Below are positions 52,531 through 64,000 of a stretch of DNA of 64,000 bases, in pieces. Source of the DNA: Tetracentron sinense (Eukaryota; Streptophyta; Magnoliopsida; Trochodendrales; Trochodendraceae). Under the pieces are notes generated by a model. That model had not been told where the DNA came from. It did not search any database and saw nothing but the letters and a program-made list of their open reading frames with translations. The position numbers and the translations under genes were made by a program. Position 1 is the first letter of the stretch. The number at the start of each line of letters is the position of its first letter. The stretch lies in contig CM026556.1 in NCBI GenBank assembly GCA_015143295.1, forward strand, positions 17,112,547 through 17,176,546, read 5' to 3'.

Positions 52531-53157
52531 CAAGTACTTTCAAGTGTTTGGAAGTAAGTGCTATATCCTTAGGGATAGAGAGCAATTGGGTAAATTTGAT
52601 TCCCGGAGTGATAAAAGGATTTTTCTTGGATATTCCACAAATAGTAGGGCTTATCGAGTGTATAACTTGAGAACCTCTACTGTTATGGAATCCATAAATG
52701 TGGTGATTGATGACTCAGGATCTGAGTCCTTGCAACTAGAGGATGACAATGCTAATGAAGGTGTGAAAGTTCCAATATCTAAATCAGAAGATGAATCACC
52801 TCCAAAGTCAACTCCTAAAAAACCTACACATCCTAGGGTTATGAGGCCTCACTCCTCAATTGAAATTATTGGAAACCTTGAAAGTGGAGTGAGAACTCGA
52901 AAACAAGTTTAAAATGAAGTTAGTCACTTTACCTTCCAAAAAAAAAAAATGAAGTTAGTCACTTTTGCTACACTTCTACATTTGAACCCAAAAATGTAAC
53001 TGAAGCTCTCACTGATGAAAACTGGATAAATGCCATGCAAGAAGAGTTCAATCAGTTTACAAGGAATGATGTATGGTTTTTAGTTCCTAGGTCTAAAAAT
53101 ACAAATGTCATTGGTATTAAATGGATTTTCAAGAACAAATCTAATGAACATGGTATT
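52531..53157 (+). pseudogene. copia integrase C-terminus to RT start
   Basis: VFGSKCYILRDREQLGKFDSRSDKRIFLGYS is the typical integrase C-terminal region (here split in reading: residues 1-31 of the frame at 52541). An acidic linker follows, then the micro-insertion at 52931-52949, then the RT start (NVTEALTDENW, MQEEFNQFTRNDVWFLV, IGIKWIFKNKS). RT stops before any catalytic motif because the element is truncated at 53157. Confidence 0.82.
52911..52965 (+). mobile_element. Micro-LINE insertion with ~20-bp target duplication
   Basis: ACCTTCC plus about 12 A (52931-52949) lies between two copies of a ~20-bp sequence ending TGAAGTTAGTCACTTT (52911-52930 and 52946-52965). ACCTTCC-poly(A) is exactly the 3' end of LINE family A (7578 and 55233). 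It is an insertion in which only 7 nt of LINE plus tail were copied. It breaks the copia frame. Confidence 0.8.
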
Positions 53158-54550
53158 AAGTATGGATTTCGGGCTTCTCGGTGCCCAAATAGGGCAAACG
53201 ACCTCGAAACAATTTCCCACACATAGGTTGGGTCGAATTACAAGCTTCAGAGCAACATCAAAACCCGACCCCCGGAATGGATTTGGTGTCCGTTTGTATG
53301 TTTAGGCCGAAGTATACTTTCTTAGTGTGGAATTAAGGTTTCTCATGCTCAAATCGGGCAAACGACATCGGATTCCGCCAAAATGAATTGTCACGCTTAA
53401 GTTGGGTCAAAATACACGCGTGAGAGGAAACAACATCGAAATCGGACCCCGATTTGGATTTGGTGCGAGTTTGTATGTTTAGACCGAAGTATACTTTCTA
53501 AGTATGGATTTCAGGCCTCTCGGTACCCAAATAGGGTAAAAACCTCGGATTCAATCGAAACGAATTCTCACATAGGATGGGTTGAATTACAAGCTTTAGA
53601 GAAAACAACATCGAAACCCGACCCCCGGTTTGGATTTGGTGTGCCTTTGTATGTTTAGGACTAAGTATGGATTTCGGGCCTCTCATTGCCCAAATCAGGC
53701 AAACGGGCTTCAATTCCGTCGAAACGAAATCCCACACTTAGGCTGGGTTGAAAAACTCACGTTAGAAAAAAAAGGATCGAAATCCGATCCCCGGTTTGGA
53801 AATGGTGCACATTTTTTGTTCAGGCCGAAGTGTAGTTTCTAAGCATGGATGTCGGCCTATCGGTGCCCAAATTGAGGAAACGACCTCAGATTTCATCAAA
53901 ACGAATTCTCACACTTAGGTTCAGTCGAAATACACGTGCTAGAAGAAACGACATCGAAATCCGACCCCCGGTATGGATTTGGTGCACGTTTGTAGGTTTA
54001 GGCTGAAGTATACTTTCTAATTATGGATTTCAGGCCTCTCGGTGCCCAAATTGGGCAAATGGGCTCGGATTCCATCGACACGAATTCCCACCCTTAGGTT
54101 GGGTCGATAAACGCGTGTTAGAATAAACGGCTTTGAAATTCGATCCATGGTTTGGATTTGGTGCGCGTTTGTATGTTTAGGACGAAGTACATGTTCTAAG
54201 TATGGTTTTCAGGCCTCCCAGGGCCCAAATTGGTGAAACGACTTTGGATTCCATCGAAATGAATTCTGACACTTAGGTTGGATCAAAATATACGCAGTAG
54301 AAGTAACGACATCGAAATCGGATCCCCGGTTTGGATTCGGTACGCGTTTGTAGGTTTTGGCCAAAGTATAGTTTCTAAGTAGGGATTATGGGCAACTTGG
54401 GGCTCAAATCAGACAAACGACCTCAAATTCCATCGAAACAAATTCTCAAACTTAGGCAGGGTTTGGATTTGGTGCCCGTTTGTTTGTTTTGGCCGAAGTA
54501 TACTTTCTAAGTATGGATTTCAGGCTTCTTGTGCTCAAATCAGGCAAACG
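53158..54550 (+). repeat. ~178-bp tandem satellite, third block
   Basis: About eight monomers. Starts in mid-monomer (TATGGATTTCGGGC). It includes types with GGTTTCTCATGCTCAAAT (53338), CTCATTGCCCAAATCAGGC (53680) and GGATGTCGGCC (53847), the same order as elsewhere. No gene. Confidence 0.93.
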
Positions 54551-55250
54551 TATATTCTCAAATTCCTTCAAACCAAAGGAATTCATCATCAACTCAATCA
54601 TCTTAGACACTAGGCTCAGGATTGAGGGCTTAAATGCTCGAGTGGAAGACACAGCCTCTAACATGGAATTCCTCATCGCTTGGCAGATCAGAGTTGGATT
54701 TTTTTATGAAACCTCAACTCTGGTGTTCATGGTGTCCACCTCCTCCAGTCTTTTGGGTATTAAACAGTGATGGCTCAGCTAGAAATGGTGGTGCAGGTAT
54801 TGGTGGTATACTCATAGACTGCAGAGGACGCCCTCTCTTTGCTTACGCAGAAGGGATGGAGGAAACAGACATTCTCAAACCGGAACTCATGGAAATAGAA
54901 AAAGGAATTGATTTAGCCATTGATCAAGGCATTCAACATTTGTACATAGCCTCAGATTCGTTGCAGGCCACTCTCTTGTTGAGGGCCACCAGCGAACCAC
55001 CATGGCAACTAGTGAACTTAGTTACCAGGTGCAACAACAAGCTATCCAACTTTGTTGAACACTCTATTCACCACATCTGGAGGTAAAGTAATTTTGGAGC
55101 AGAATTTCTAGCAAAATTTTGAAATCTAAATCAATCAGTTGTTCTTTTGCCTAGGGACTTCCCCCTAGTCCTTAGATTGTAATTTCTTCTCCTTATTTAT
55201 TTTATCTAGTTGGGGTCCGTCTAACCCCAGTTACCTTCCAAAAAAAAAAA
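54551..55250 (+). mobile_element. 5'-truncated LINE family A with 14-bp target duplication
   Basis: About 700 bp: end of RT C-terminal region, RNase H, 3' hairpin (GGGGTCCGTCTAACCCC, 55212-55228) and poly(A) 55240-55250. It is flanked by AAATCAGGCAAACG (54537-54550 and 55248-55261, the A residues being ambiguous with the tail). The satellite on both sides is in register. It gives a reference for the RNase H part of family A that is broken at 7029. Confidence 0.93.
54634..55183 (+). pseudogene. LINE RNase H domain
   Basis: KPQLWCSWCPPPPVFW leads into NSDGSARNGGAG (first Asp), KPELMEIEKGI (Glu), IASDSLQ (Asp) and, after a TAA at 55084-55086, AEFLAKF where the last catalytic Asp would be (Glu in this copy). 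The open stretch is 54634-55086. The domain is preceded by LINE C-terminal sequence in another frame (54553-54760), showing one frameshift. Confidence 0.8.
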
Positions 55251-56639
55251 TCAGGCAAACGACCAAGGATTCCATCAAAATGAATTCTCACGCTTAAGTT
55301 GGGTTGAAATACACGTGTTAGGGGATACAACATCGAAATCCGACCCTGGTTTGGATTTGATTTGCATTTGTATGTTTGGGCCGAAGAATACTTTCTAAGT
55401 ATGGATTCCGGGCCTCTCAGTTTCCAAATCAGGCAAATGGGCTCCGATTCCATCGAAACGAAATCCCACACTTAGTTTGCATCGAAATACATGCGTTAGG
55501 AAAAACAACATCGAAATCCGACCTCAGGATTGGATATGGTGTGCGTTTGTATGTTTACGCTGAAGTATACTTTCTAAGTATGGATTTCAGCCTCTCGGTG
55601 CCCAAATTGAGTAAACAACCTCGCCTTCCATCGAAAAAAATTCCTACACTTAGGTTGGATCAGTATACACTCGTTAGAAGAAACGGCATCAAAATCCGAC
55701 CTCCGGTATGGATTTGGTGCGCGTTTATAGGTTTAGGCCGAAGTATACTTTCTAAGTATAGATTTCGGGCCTCTCGGTGCCCAAATAGGGCAAACGACCT
55801 CGAATTCCATCGAAACAATTTTTAACACTTAGGTTGGGTCGGAATACACTCGTAAGAAGGAATCAAATTAAAATCAGACCCCTGATTTGTATTTGGTTCG
55901 TGTTTCTAGGTTTAGGCCTAAGTATACTTTCTACGTATGGACTTTGGTCTCTAGGTGCCCAAATCAAGCTAACGACTTCGAATTCAATCAAAACGAATTC
56001 CTACACTTAGGCTGGGTCAAAACACTCGTGTTAAAAGAAATGACATTGAAATCCTACCCTCGGTTAGGATTTGGGGTGCGTTTGTAGGTTTAGGCCAAAG
56101 TACACTTTCTTTATATGGATTTCGGTCTCTCGGTGCCAAGTTCGGTTAAAGACCTCGGATAACATCAAAACGAATTCCCAAACTTTTATTGGCTCGAAAT
56201 ACAAGTGTTAGAAGAAACTCTATCGAAATCCGACCCCCGGTTGGGATTTGGAGGACATTTGTATGTTTAGGCCGAAGTATACTTTCTAAGTGCGAGTTTC
56301 GGGCCTGTCGGTGCTGATATCAGGCAAACGACCTTGGATTTCATCAAAATGAATTCTCTCACTTAAGTTGGGTCAAAATACATGCGTTAGTGGAAACAAC
56401 ATTGAAATCCGACCCCGGTTTGGATATGGTGCGCGTTTGTATGTTTAGGCTGAAGTATTAGGTTTGGATTTCGGGCGTCTCGAGGCTCAAATCGGGCAAA
56501 CGACCTCAGATTCCATCGTAACGAATTCTCACAGTTAGGCTGGGTCAAAATACAGGTGTTAAAAGAACGACATCAAAATCTTACGCCCGGTTTGGTTTGG
56601 TGTCCGTTTGTATGTTTAGGCCGAAGTATACTTTCTTAG

Positions 56640-56690
56640 TATGGAATCAAGGTTTTTTTTTTTTGGCTAGGTAAGTATGGAATTAAGGTT
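56640..56690 (-). mobile_element. Micro-insertion in satellite monomer (1)
   Basis: T12 plus GGCTAGGT at 56653-56672 (read in reverse: ACCTAGCC-A12), between two copies of an ~18-bp sequence (AGTATGGAATCAAGGTT and AAGTATGGAATTAAGGTT). This is the signature of a very short LINE or SINE insertion on the minus strand. Confidence 0.7.
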
Positions 56691-59600
56691 TCTCGTGCTC
56701 AAATCAGGCAAACGACCACGGATTCCGTCCAAATGAATTGTCACGCTTAAGTTGGGTCAAAATAAACGCGTTAGGGGAAACAACATCGAAATCCGACCCC
56801 GGTTTGGACTTGATGTGCGTTTGTATGTTTAGGCCGAAGAATACTTTCTAAGTATGGGTTTCAGTCCTCTTGGTACCCAAATCAGGCAAATGGGTTCCGA
56901 TTCCATCGAAACGAAATCACACACTTAGGTTGGGTCGAAATACATGCGTTAGGAAAAACAGCTTCGAAATCTGACCCCAGGTTTGGATATGGTATGCGTT
57001 TGTATGTATAGGCTGAAGTATACTTTCTAAGTATGGATTTCGGGCCTCTCGGTGCCCAAATCAGGCAAATGGGCTCTGATTCCATCGAAATGAAATCCCA
57101 CACTTAGGTTGGGTCGAAATACATGCGTTAGGAAAAACAACATCGAAATCCGACCCCAGGTTTGGATTTTAGGCCTCTTGGTACCCAAATAGGGCAAACA
57201 ACCTCGGATTCAATCGAAACGAATTCTCAGACTTAGGATGGGTCAAATTACAAGCTTTAAAGGACACAACATCGAAACCCAACCCCCGGTTTGGATTTGG
57301 TGCGCGTTTGTATATTTAGGACGTTGTATACTTTCTAAGTATGGATTTCGGGCGTCTCGGGACTCAACTCGGGAAAAAGACCTCAGATTCCGTCGTAACG
57401 AATTCTCACACTTAGGCTGGGTCAAAATACATGTGTTAAAAGAAACGACATCGAAATCTTACCCCCGGTTTGGATTTGGTGTCCGTTATGTTTAGGCCGA
57501 AGTATACTTTCTTAGTATGGAAGTAAGGTTTCTCGTGCTCAAATCGGGCAAACGACTTCAGATTCCGTCAACAAGAATTGTCAAGCTTAAGTTGGGTCAA
57601 AATACACGCGTTAGAGGAAACAACATCGAAATCTGACTCCGATTTGGATTTGATGCAAGTTTGTTTGTTTAGGCCGAAGTATACTTTCTAAGTGTGGATT
57701 TCGGGCCTCTCATTGCCCAAATCAGGCAAACGGGCTTCAATTCCATCGAAACAAAATCCCACATTTAGGTTGGGTCGAAAAACTCGCGTTAGAAAAAATA
57801 GCATCGAAATCCGACCCCTGGTTTGGATATGGTGCGCATTTGTATGTTTAGGCCGAAGTATACTTTCTAAGTATGGATGTCGGCCTCTCGGTGCCCAAAT
57901 TGGGGAAACGACCTCGTATTCCATCAAAACGAATTCTCACTCTTAGGTTGGGTCAAAATACATGTGTTAGATGAAACGGCATCGAAATCCGACCCCCGAG
58001 ATAGATTTGGCGCGCATTTGTAGGTTTAGGCCGAAGTATACTTTCTAAGTAAGGATTTCGGGTCTCGCAGTGCCCAAATAGGGCAAACGACCTCGAATTC
58101 CATCGAAACAATTCTCCACACTTAGTTTGGGTCGGAATACACTCGTAAGAAGAAACCACGTCAAAATCAGACCCCCGATTTGTATTTGGTTCGCGTTTCT
58201 AGGTTTAGGCCTAAGTATACTTGCTAAGTACGGACTTTGGACTCTAGGTGCCCAAATCAGGCTAACGACTTTGAATTCAATCGAAATGAATTCCCACACT
58301 TAGGCTAGGTCGAAATATTCGCGTTAAAAGAGACGACAACGAAATCCTACACTCGGTTTGGATTTGGTGCACAGTTGTAGGTTTAGGCCGAAGTACACTT
58401 TCTATATATGGATTTCGGTCTTCGGTGCCAAGAACAGTTAACGACCTCAGATAACATCGACACGAATTTCTACACTTATGTTGGGTTGAAATACAAGTGT
58501 TAGAAGAAACTCTATCGAAATCCGACCCCTGGTTGGGATTTCGGGCTTGCCGGTGCTCAAATCGGGGATATGACATCAGTTTTCATCAGAACGAATTCTC
58601 ACACTTAAGTTGGGACGAAATACATGCGTTAGAGGAGACAACATCGAAATCCGACCCCGGTTTGGATATGGTGCGCGTTTGTATGTTTAGGCCGAAGCAT
58701 ACTTTCTAAGTATGGATGTCGGCCTCTCGGTGCCCAAATTGGGGAAATGACCTTGAATTCCATCGAAACGAATTCTCATACTTAGGTTGGGTCGAAATAC
58801 GTGCGTTTGAAGAAACGGCATCGAAATCCGACTCCTGTGATGGATTTGGTCCGCGTTTGTAGGTTTAGGCCGAAGTATACTTTGAAAGTATGGATTTTGG
58901 ACCTCCCGGTGCCCAAATCAGGCAAATTGGCTCTCATTCCATCGAAACGAAATCACACACTTAGGTTTGGTCGAAATACATGCGTTAGGCAAAACAGCCT
59001 AAAAATCAAACCCGAGGTTTGGATATGATGTGCGTTTGTATGTTTAGGCTACTTTCTAAGTATGGATGTTGGCCTCTCGGTGCCAAAATTGAGGAAATGA
59101 CCTCGGATTCCATCGAAACGAATTCCCACACTTAGGTTGGGTCAATATACGCGCGTTAGAAGAAACGAAATCGAAATTCGACCTCCGGTATGGATTTGGT
59201 TCGCATTTGTATGTTTAGGCCCAAGAATACTTTCTAGTTATGGATTTTGCGCATCTCGGTGCCCAAATCGGGCAAACTACCTCGGATTCCATCGAAACGA
59301 ATTCTCACAATTAGGATGGGTCGAAATACAAGAGTTAGAGGGATCAACATCGAAACCCGACCCCTGGTTTGGATTTGGTGCGTGTTTCTAGGTTTAGGCC
59401 GAAGTACACTTTCTAAGAATGGATTTCAGGCCTCTCGGTAGCCAAATAGGGCAAAAAACCTCGGATTCAATCGAAATGAATTCTCACACTTAGGATGGGT
59501 CGAATTACAAGCTTTTTAGAAAACAACATTGAAACCCGACCCCCGGTTTGGATTTGGTGCGCGTTTGTAGGTTTAGGCTGAAGTATACTTTCCAAGTATG

Positions 59601-61730
59601 GATTTTGGCCTCTCGGTGCCCAAATCGGACTAATGACCTCGGATTCAATCAAAACGAATACTCACACTTAGGTTGTGTCGAAATACACGCATTAGAGGAA
59701 ACAAGATCGAAATCCGATACCGGTTTGGATTTCATGCGCGGTTGTATGTTTGGGCCAAAGTATACTTTCTAATTATGGATTTTGGGCCTCTCGGTGCCCA
59801 AATCGGGGCAAATGGGCTCGGATTCCATCGATAGGAAATTCCCACACTTAGGTTGGGTCGATATACATGTGTTAGAATAAACGGCTTCCAAAACCGATCC
59901 CTAGTTTGGATTTTTTGCGCGTTTGTATGTTTTGGATGAAGTATACTTTCTAAGTATTGTTTTCAGGTGTCTCAAGGCCCAAATTGGGGAAACGACTTCG
60001 GATTCCATCGAAACGAATTCTTACACTTAGGTTGGGTTAAAATACACGCATTAGAAGAAACGACATCGAAATCTGACCCCCGGTTTGGATTTGGTATGCG
60101 TTTGTAGGTTTTAGCCAAAGTATAGTTTGCAAGTATGGATTATGGGCGGCTCGGGGCTCAAATCGGGCAAACGACCCCAGATTCCATCGTAACGAATTCT
60201 CACACTTAGGCTGGGTCGAAACACAGGTGTTAAAAGAAATGACATCGAAATGTTACCCCGGGTTTGGATTTGGTGTCTGTTTGTATGTTTAGGCCGAAGT
60301 ATACTTTCTTAGTATAGAATTAAGGTTTCTCGTGCTCAAATCGGGCAAACGACCTCGGATTCCGTGAAAATGAATTGTCACTCTTAAGTTGGGTCAAAAT
60401 ACACGCGATAAAGGAAACAACATCGAAATCCGACCCCGATTTGGATTTGGCACGAGTTTATATGTTTAGGCCTAAGTATACTTTCTAACTACTGATTTCG
60501 GGCCTCTCGTTGCCCAAAATCAGGCAAACAGGCTTCAATTCGATCGAAACGAAATCCCACACTTAGGTTGGGTTGAAAAACTAACGTTAGAAAAAATAGC
60601 ATCGAAAACCAACCCCCGGTTTGGATATGGTGCGCATTTCTATGTTTAGTCCAAATTATAGTTTCTAAGTATGGATGTCGGCCTCTCGGTGCCCAAATTG
60701 GGGAAACGACCTCGGATTCCATCGAAACGAATTCTAACACTTAGGTTGGGTCGAAATACACGCGTTAGAAGAAACGGCATCGAAATCCGACCCCCGGGAT
60801 GGATTTGGTGCACATTTGTATGTTTAGGCCGAAGTATACTTTTTAAGTATGGATTTCGGGCCTCTCGGTGCCCAAATAGGGCAACGATCTCGAATTCCAT
60901 CGAAACAATTCTCCACACTTAGGTTGGGTCGGAATGCACTTGTAAGAAGAAACCACTTCAAAATCAGACCCCCGATTTGTATTTGGTTCGCGTTTCTAGG
61001 TTTGGGCTTCAGTATACTTTCTAAGTATGGACTTTGGTCTCTAGGTGCCCAAATCAGGCTAACGACTTCGAATTCAATTGAAACGAATTCGCACACTTAG
61101 GCTGGGTGGAAATACTTGCGTTAAAAGAAACAACATCGAAATCCTACCCTTGGTTTGGATTTGTTTCGCGTTTGTAGGTTTAGGCCGAAGTACACATTCT
61201 ATATATGGGGTCTCACGGTGCCAAGATCGGTTAACGACGTCGGATACCATCAAAATAAAATCCCACACTTATATGTTGGGTCGAAATACAAGTGTTAGAA
61301 TAAACTATATCGAAATCCGACCCTTGGTTGGGATTTGGTGGACGTTGGTATGTTTAGGCCGAAGTATACTTTCTAAGTGTGAGTTTTGAGCCTGTTGCTG
61401 CTCAAATCGGGCAAACTACCTCAGATTTCATCAGAACGAATTCTCACACTTAAGTTGGGTCGTAATACATGCGTTAGAGGAAACAACATTGAAATCCGAC
61501 CCCGGTTTGTATATGGTGTGCGTTTGTATGTTTAGGCCGAAGTATACTTTCTAAGTATGGATTTCGGGCGTCTCAGGGCTCAAATTGGGCAAACGACCTC
61601 AGATTCCATCGTAACGAATTCTCACACTTAGGTTGGGTCGAAATACAGGTGTTAAAAGAAACGACATCGAAATCTTTCCCCCGGTTTGGATTTGGTGTCC
61701 GTTTGTATGTTTAGGCCGAAGTATACTTTC

Positions 61731-61785
61731 TTAGTATGGAAGTAAGGTTTTTTTCTTTGGAAGGTAAGTATGGAATTAAGGTTTC
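61731..61785 (-). mobile_element. Micro-insertion in satellite monomer (2)
   Basis: TTTTCTTTGGAAGGT at about 61748-61765 (reverse: ACCTTCCAAAGAAAA), between AGTATGGAAGTAAGGTT and AAGTATGGAATTAAGGTT. It is at the same monomer position as the one at 56653, and both are followed by the rare AAAATAAACGCGTTAGGGG variant, so it is probably the same event copied with the array. Confidence 0.7.
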
Positions 61786-64000
61786 TCGTGCTCGAATCGG
61801 GCAAACGACTTCGGATTCCGTTGAAATGAATTGTCACGCTTAAGTTGTGTCAAAATAAACGCGTTAGGGGAAACAACATCGAAATTCTGCCCTGGTTTGG
61901 ATTTGATGGGCGTTTGTATGTTTAGGCCGAAGAATACTTTCTAGTTTTGGATTTTGCGCCTCTCGGTGCCCAAATCGGGCAAACAACCTCGGATTCCATC
62001 GAAACGAATTCTTACACTTATGATGGGTCAAAATACAAGAGTTAGTGGAAACAACATCGTAACCCGACCCCTGGTTTGGATTTGGTTCGCGTTTGTAGGT
62101 TTAGGCCGAAGTAAACTTTTTAAGTATGGATTTCAGGCCTATCGATACCAAAATAGGGCAATCAACCTCAGATTCAATCGAAACGAATTCTCACACTTAG
62201 GATGGGTCGAATTACAAGCTTTAGAGAAAACAACATCGAGACCCGACCCCCGGTTTGGATTTGGTGCGCGTTTGTATATTTAGGACTAAGAATGGATTTC
62301 AGGCCTCTTGTTGCCCAAATCAGGCAAACGGGCTTCAATTGCATCAAAACGAAATCTCACACTTAGGTTGGGTCAAAAAACTCGTGTTAGAAAAAATAGC
62401 ATCAAAATCCGCCCCTCGGTTTGGATATGGTGCGCATGTGTATGTTTAGGCCGAAGTATTATTTCTAAGCATGGATGTCGGCCTCTGGGTACTCAAATTG
62501 GGGAAACAACTTCAGATTCCATCGAAAGGAATTGTCACACTTAGGTTGGGTCGAAATACAAGCGTTAGAAGAAACGGCTTCGAAATCCGACCCTCGGTAT
62601 GGATTTGGTCCGCGGTTGTATATTTAGGCTAAAGTATACTTTCTAATTATAGATTTCGGGCCTCTCGGTGTCTAAATTGGGCAAATGGGCTCAGATTCCA
62701 TCGACACGAATTCCCACACTTAGGTTGGGTCAAAATACACGCGTTAGAGGAAACGGCTTCGGAATCCGATCCCCGATTTGGATTTGGTCCGCGTTTGTAT
62801 GTTTAGGACGAAGTATACTTTCTATATAAGGTTTTCGGGCCTCTCAGGGCGCAAATTGGGGAAACGACTTCAGATTCCATCGATACAAATTCTCACACTT
62901 AGGTTGGGTCAAAATACATGCATTAGAAGAAATGACATCGAAATCCGACTCCCAGTTTGGATTTGGTACGCGTTTGTAGGTTTTGGCCAAAGTAAAGTTT
63001 CTAAGTATGGATTATAGGCAACTCGGGGCTCAAATCGGACAAATGACCTCAAATTCCATCGAAACAAATTCTCAAACTGAGGCTATGTCAAAATACATGT
63101 GTTAAAAGAAAACACATCGAAATCTTACCCCCATTTTGGTTGGTGCCCGTTTGTTTGTTTACACCGAAGTATACTTTCTAAGTATGGATTTCAGGCTTCT
63201 TGTGCTCAAATCAGGCAAACGACCTCAGATTCCATCAAAACGAATTCTCACGCTTAAGTTGGGTAGAAATACACGCATTAGGGGAAACAACATCGAAATC
63301 CGACCCTTGTTTGGATTTGATGTGCGTTTGTATATTTAGGCCGAAGAATACTTTCTAAGTATGGATTTCGGGCCTCTCGGTGCCCAAATCAAGCAAATGG
63401 GCTCCGATTCCATCGAAATGAAATCCCATGCTTATGTTGGGATTAAATACATTCGTTAGAAAAATAGCATCGAAATCCGACCCCAGGTTTGGATATGGTG
63501 TGCTTTTGTATGTTTAGGTTGAAGTATACTTTCTAAGTATGGATTTCGGCCTCTCGGTGCCCAATTAAAGGAAACGACCTCGGATTCCATCGAAACTAAT
63601 TCCCACACTTAGGTTGGGTCAATATACACTCGTTAGAAGAAACAGAATCGAAATCCAACCTCCGGTATGGATTTGGTGCACGTTTGAAGGTTTAGGCCGA
63701 AGTATACTTTCTAAGTATGGATTTCAGGCCTCTCGGTACCCAAATAGGGCAAACAACCTCGGATTCAATCAAAACGAATTGTCACACATAGGATGGGTTG
63801 AATTACAAGCTTTAGAGAAAACAACATCGAAACCCGACCCCTAGTTTGGATTTAGTGCGTGTTTGTATGTTTAGGACGTTGTATACTTTCTAAGTATGGA
63901 TTTCGGGCATCTCGGGGCTCAAATCTGGCAAACGACCTCAGATTCCATCGTAACGAATTCTCACATTGAGGCTAGGTCGAAATACAGGTGTTAAAAGGAA

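Larger units (their letters stand above)
47951..53157 (+). mobile_element. Ty1/copia element, 3'-truncated
   Basis: 5' LTR, primer site, gag with zinc knuckle, coiled-coil region, second zinc knuckle, protease, integrase, then the very start of RT, where it passes into satellite (ATTAAG/TATGGATTTCGGG) at about 53157. Integrase before RT defines Ty1/copia. The two-knuckle gag with an intervening coiled coil resembles the SIRE/Maximus lineage (from memory). Many stops; no 3' LTR and no target duplication because the right side was lost. Confidence 0.9.
55251..64000 (+). repeat. ~178-bp tandem satellite, main block to window end
   Basis: About 49 monomers, all forward. Monomer types recur in fixed order. 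Eight types from 60315 to 61735 (60315, 60490, 60675, 60860, 61030, 61205, 61385, 61560) return to the first at 61735, a ~1.42-kb higher-order unit. Parts of the same order appear at 55760-56640 and 57518-58545. AAGTATACTT and GAATTCTCACACTTAGG are the most constant segments. Two micro-insertions lie at 56653 and 61748. I see no gene; long open frames here are a property of the monomer. Confidence 0.95.

Noticed and set aside
57688-63844. Many 60-100-codon frames on both strands of the satellite, with recurring segments such as SILSKYGFRASRCPNRAND
   Set aside because: The monomer is about 178 bp and poor in stops, so frames run through one monomer and into the next. They shift with monomer length, show no third-position bias that I can see, and occur on both strands.

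Overview
This window is a repeat-dense block from a flowering-plant genome, probably centromeric or pericentromeric heterochromatin. I see no host gene, tRNA, rRNA or CRISPR array. Everything assignable is a tandem satellite or a transposable element: Ty3/gypsy chromovirus-like LTR retrotransposons resembling the Del/Tekay group, one Ty1/copia element, and L1-clade LINEs of the plant type that carry an RNase H domain. The species cannot be named from the sequence.

Layout. 1-2408: minus-strand gypsy LTR cut by the window edge, with an 18-copy 25-bp minisatellite. 2410-7604: plus-strand LINE (family A) with a 1086-codon open RT frame. 7605-10928: minus-strand LINE mosaic, family A joined to a second family (C). 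10929-13803: ~178-bp satellite whose orientation flips near 11178. 13804-17497: 5'-truncated gypsy element (D), integrase half plus 3' LTR. 17498-21193: satellite. 21194-47770: a composite gypsy insertion (A) with three LTRs sharing two internal regions. It carries a nested, nearly complete gypsy element (B, 24749-34927, 5-bp target duplication) and a family-C LINE (40216-44546). 47771-47950: satellite. 47951-53157: 3'-truncated copia element. 53158-64000: satellite, interrupted by a 5'-truncated LINE (54551-55250) and two micro-insertions.

Order of events read from the junctions: the satellite array came first; A entered it (flanks TTAGA/TTGGA); an LTR-sharing duplication formed; B entered A's gag (TTTGT on both sides); and a LINE entered A's middle LTR. 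On the left, a plus-strand LINE entered a minus-strand LINE, and its ORF1 now ends at an LTR retrotransposon.

Most interesting signals. (1) A 38-39-codon reading frame inside the LTR stays open in all seven LTR copies and differs in its core almost only at third codon positions. (2) A GT..AG intron lies between gag and protease; its lengths of 146, 142 and 123 bp ignore the reading frame, and in element B its removal joins gag to pol exactly. (3) The same LTR position, upstream of the TATA box, holds a different tandem motif array in each family. (4) The satellite has an 8-monomer higher-order repeat. (5) Extremely short LINE insertions (about 7-8 nt plus poly(A)) have full target duplications. 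All comparisons were made by eye.
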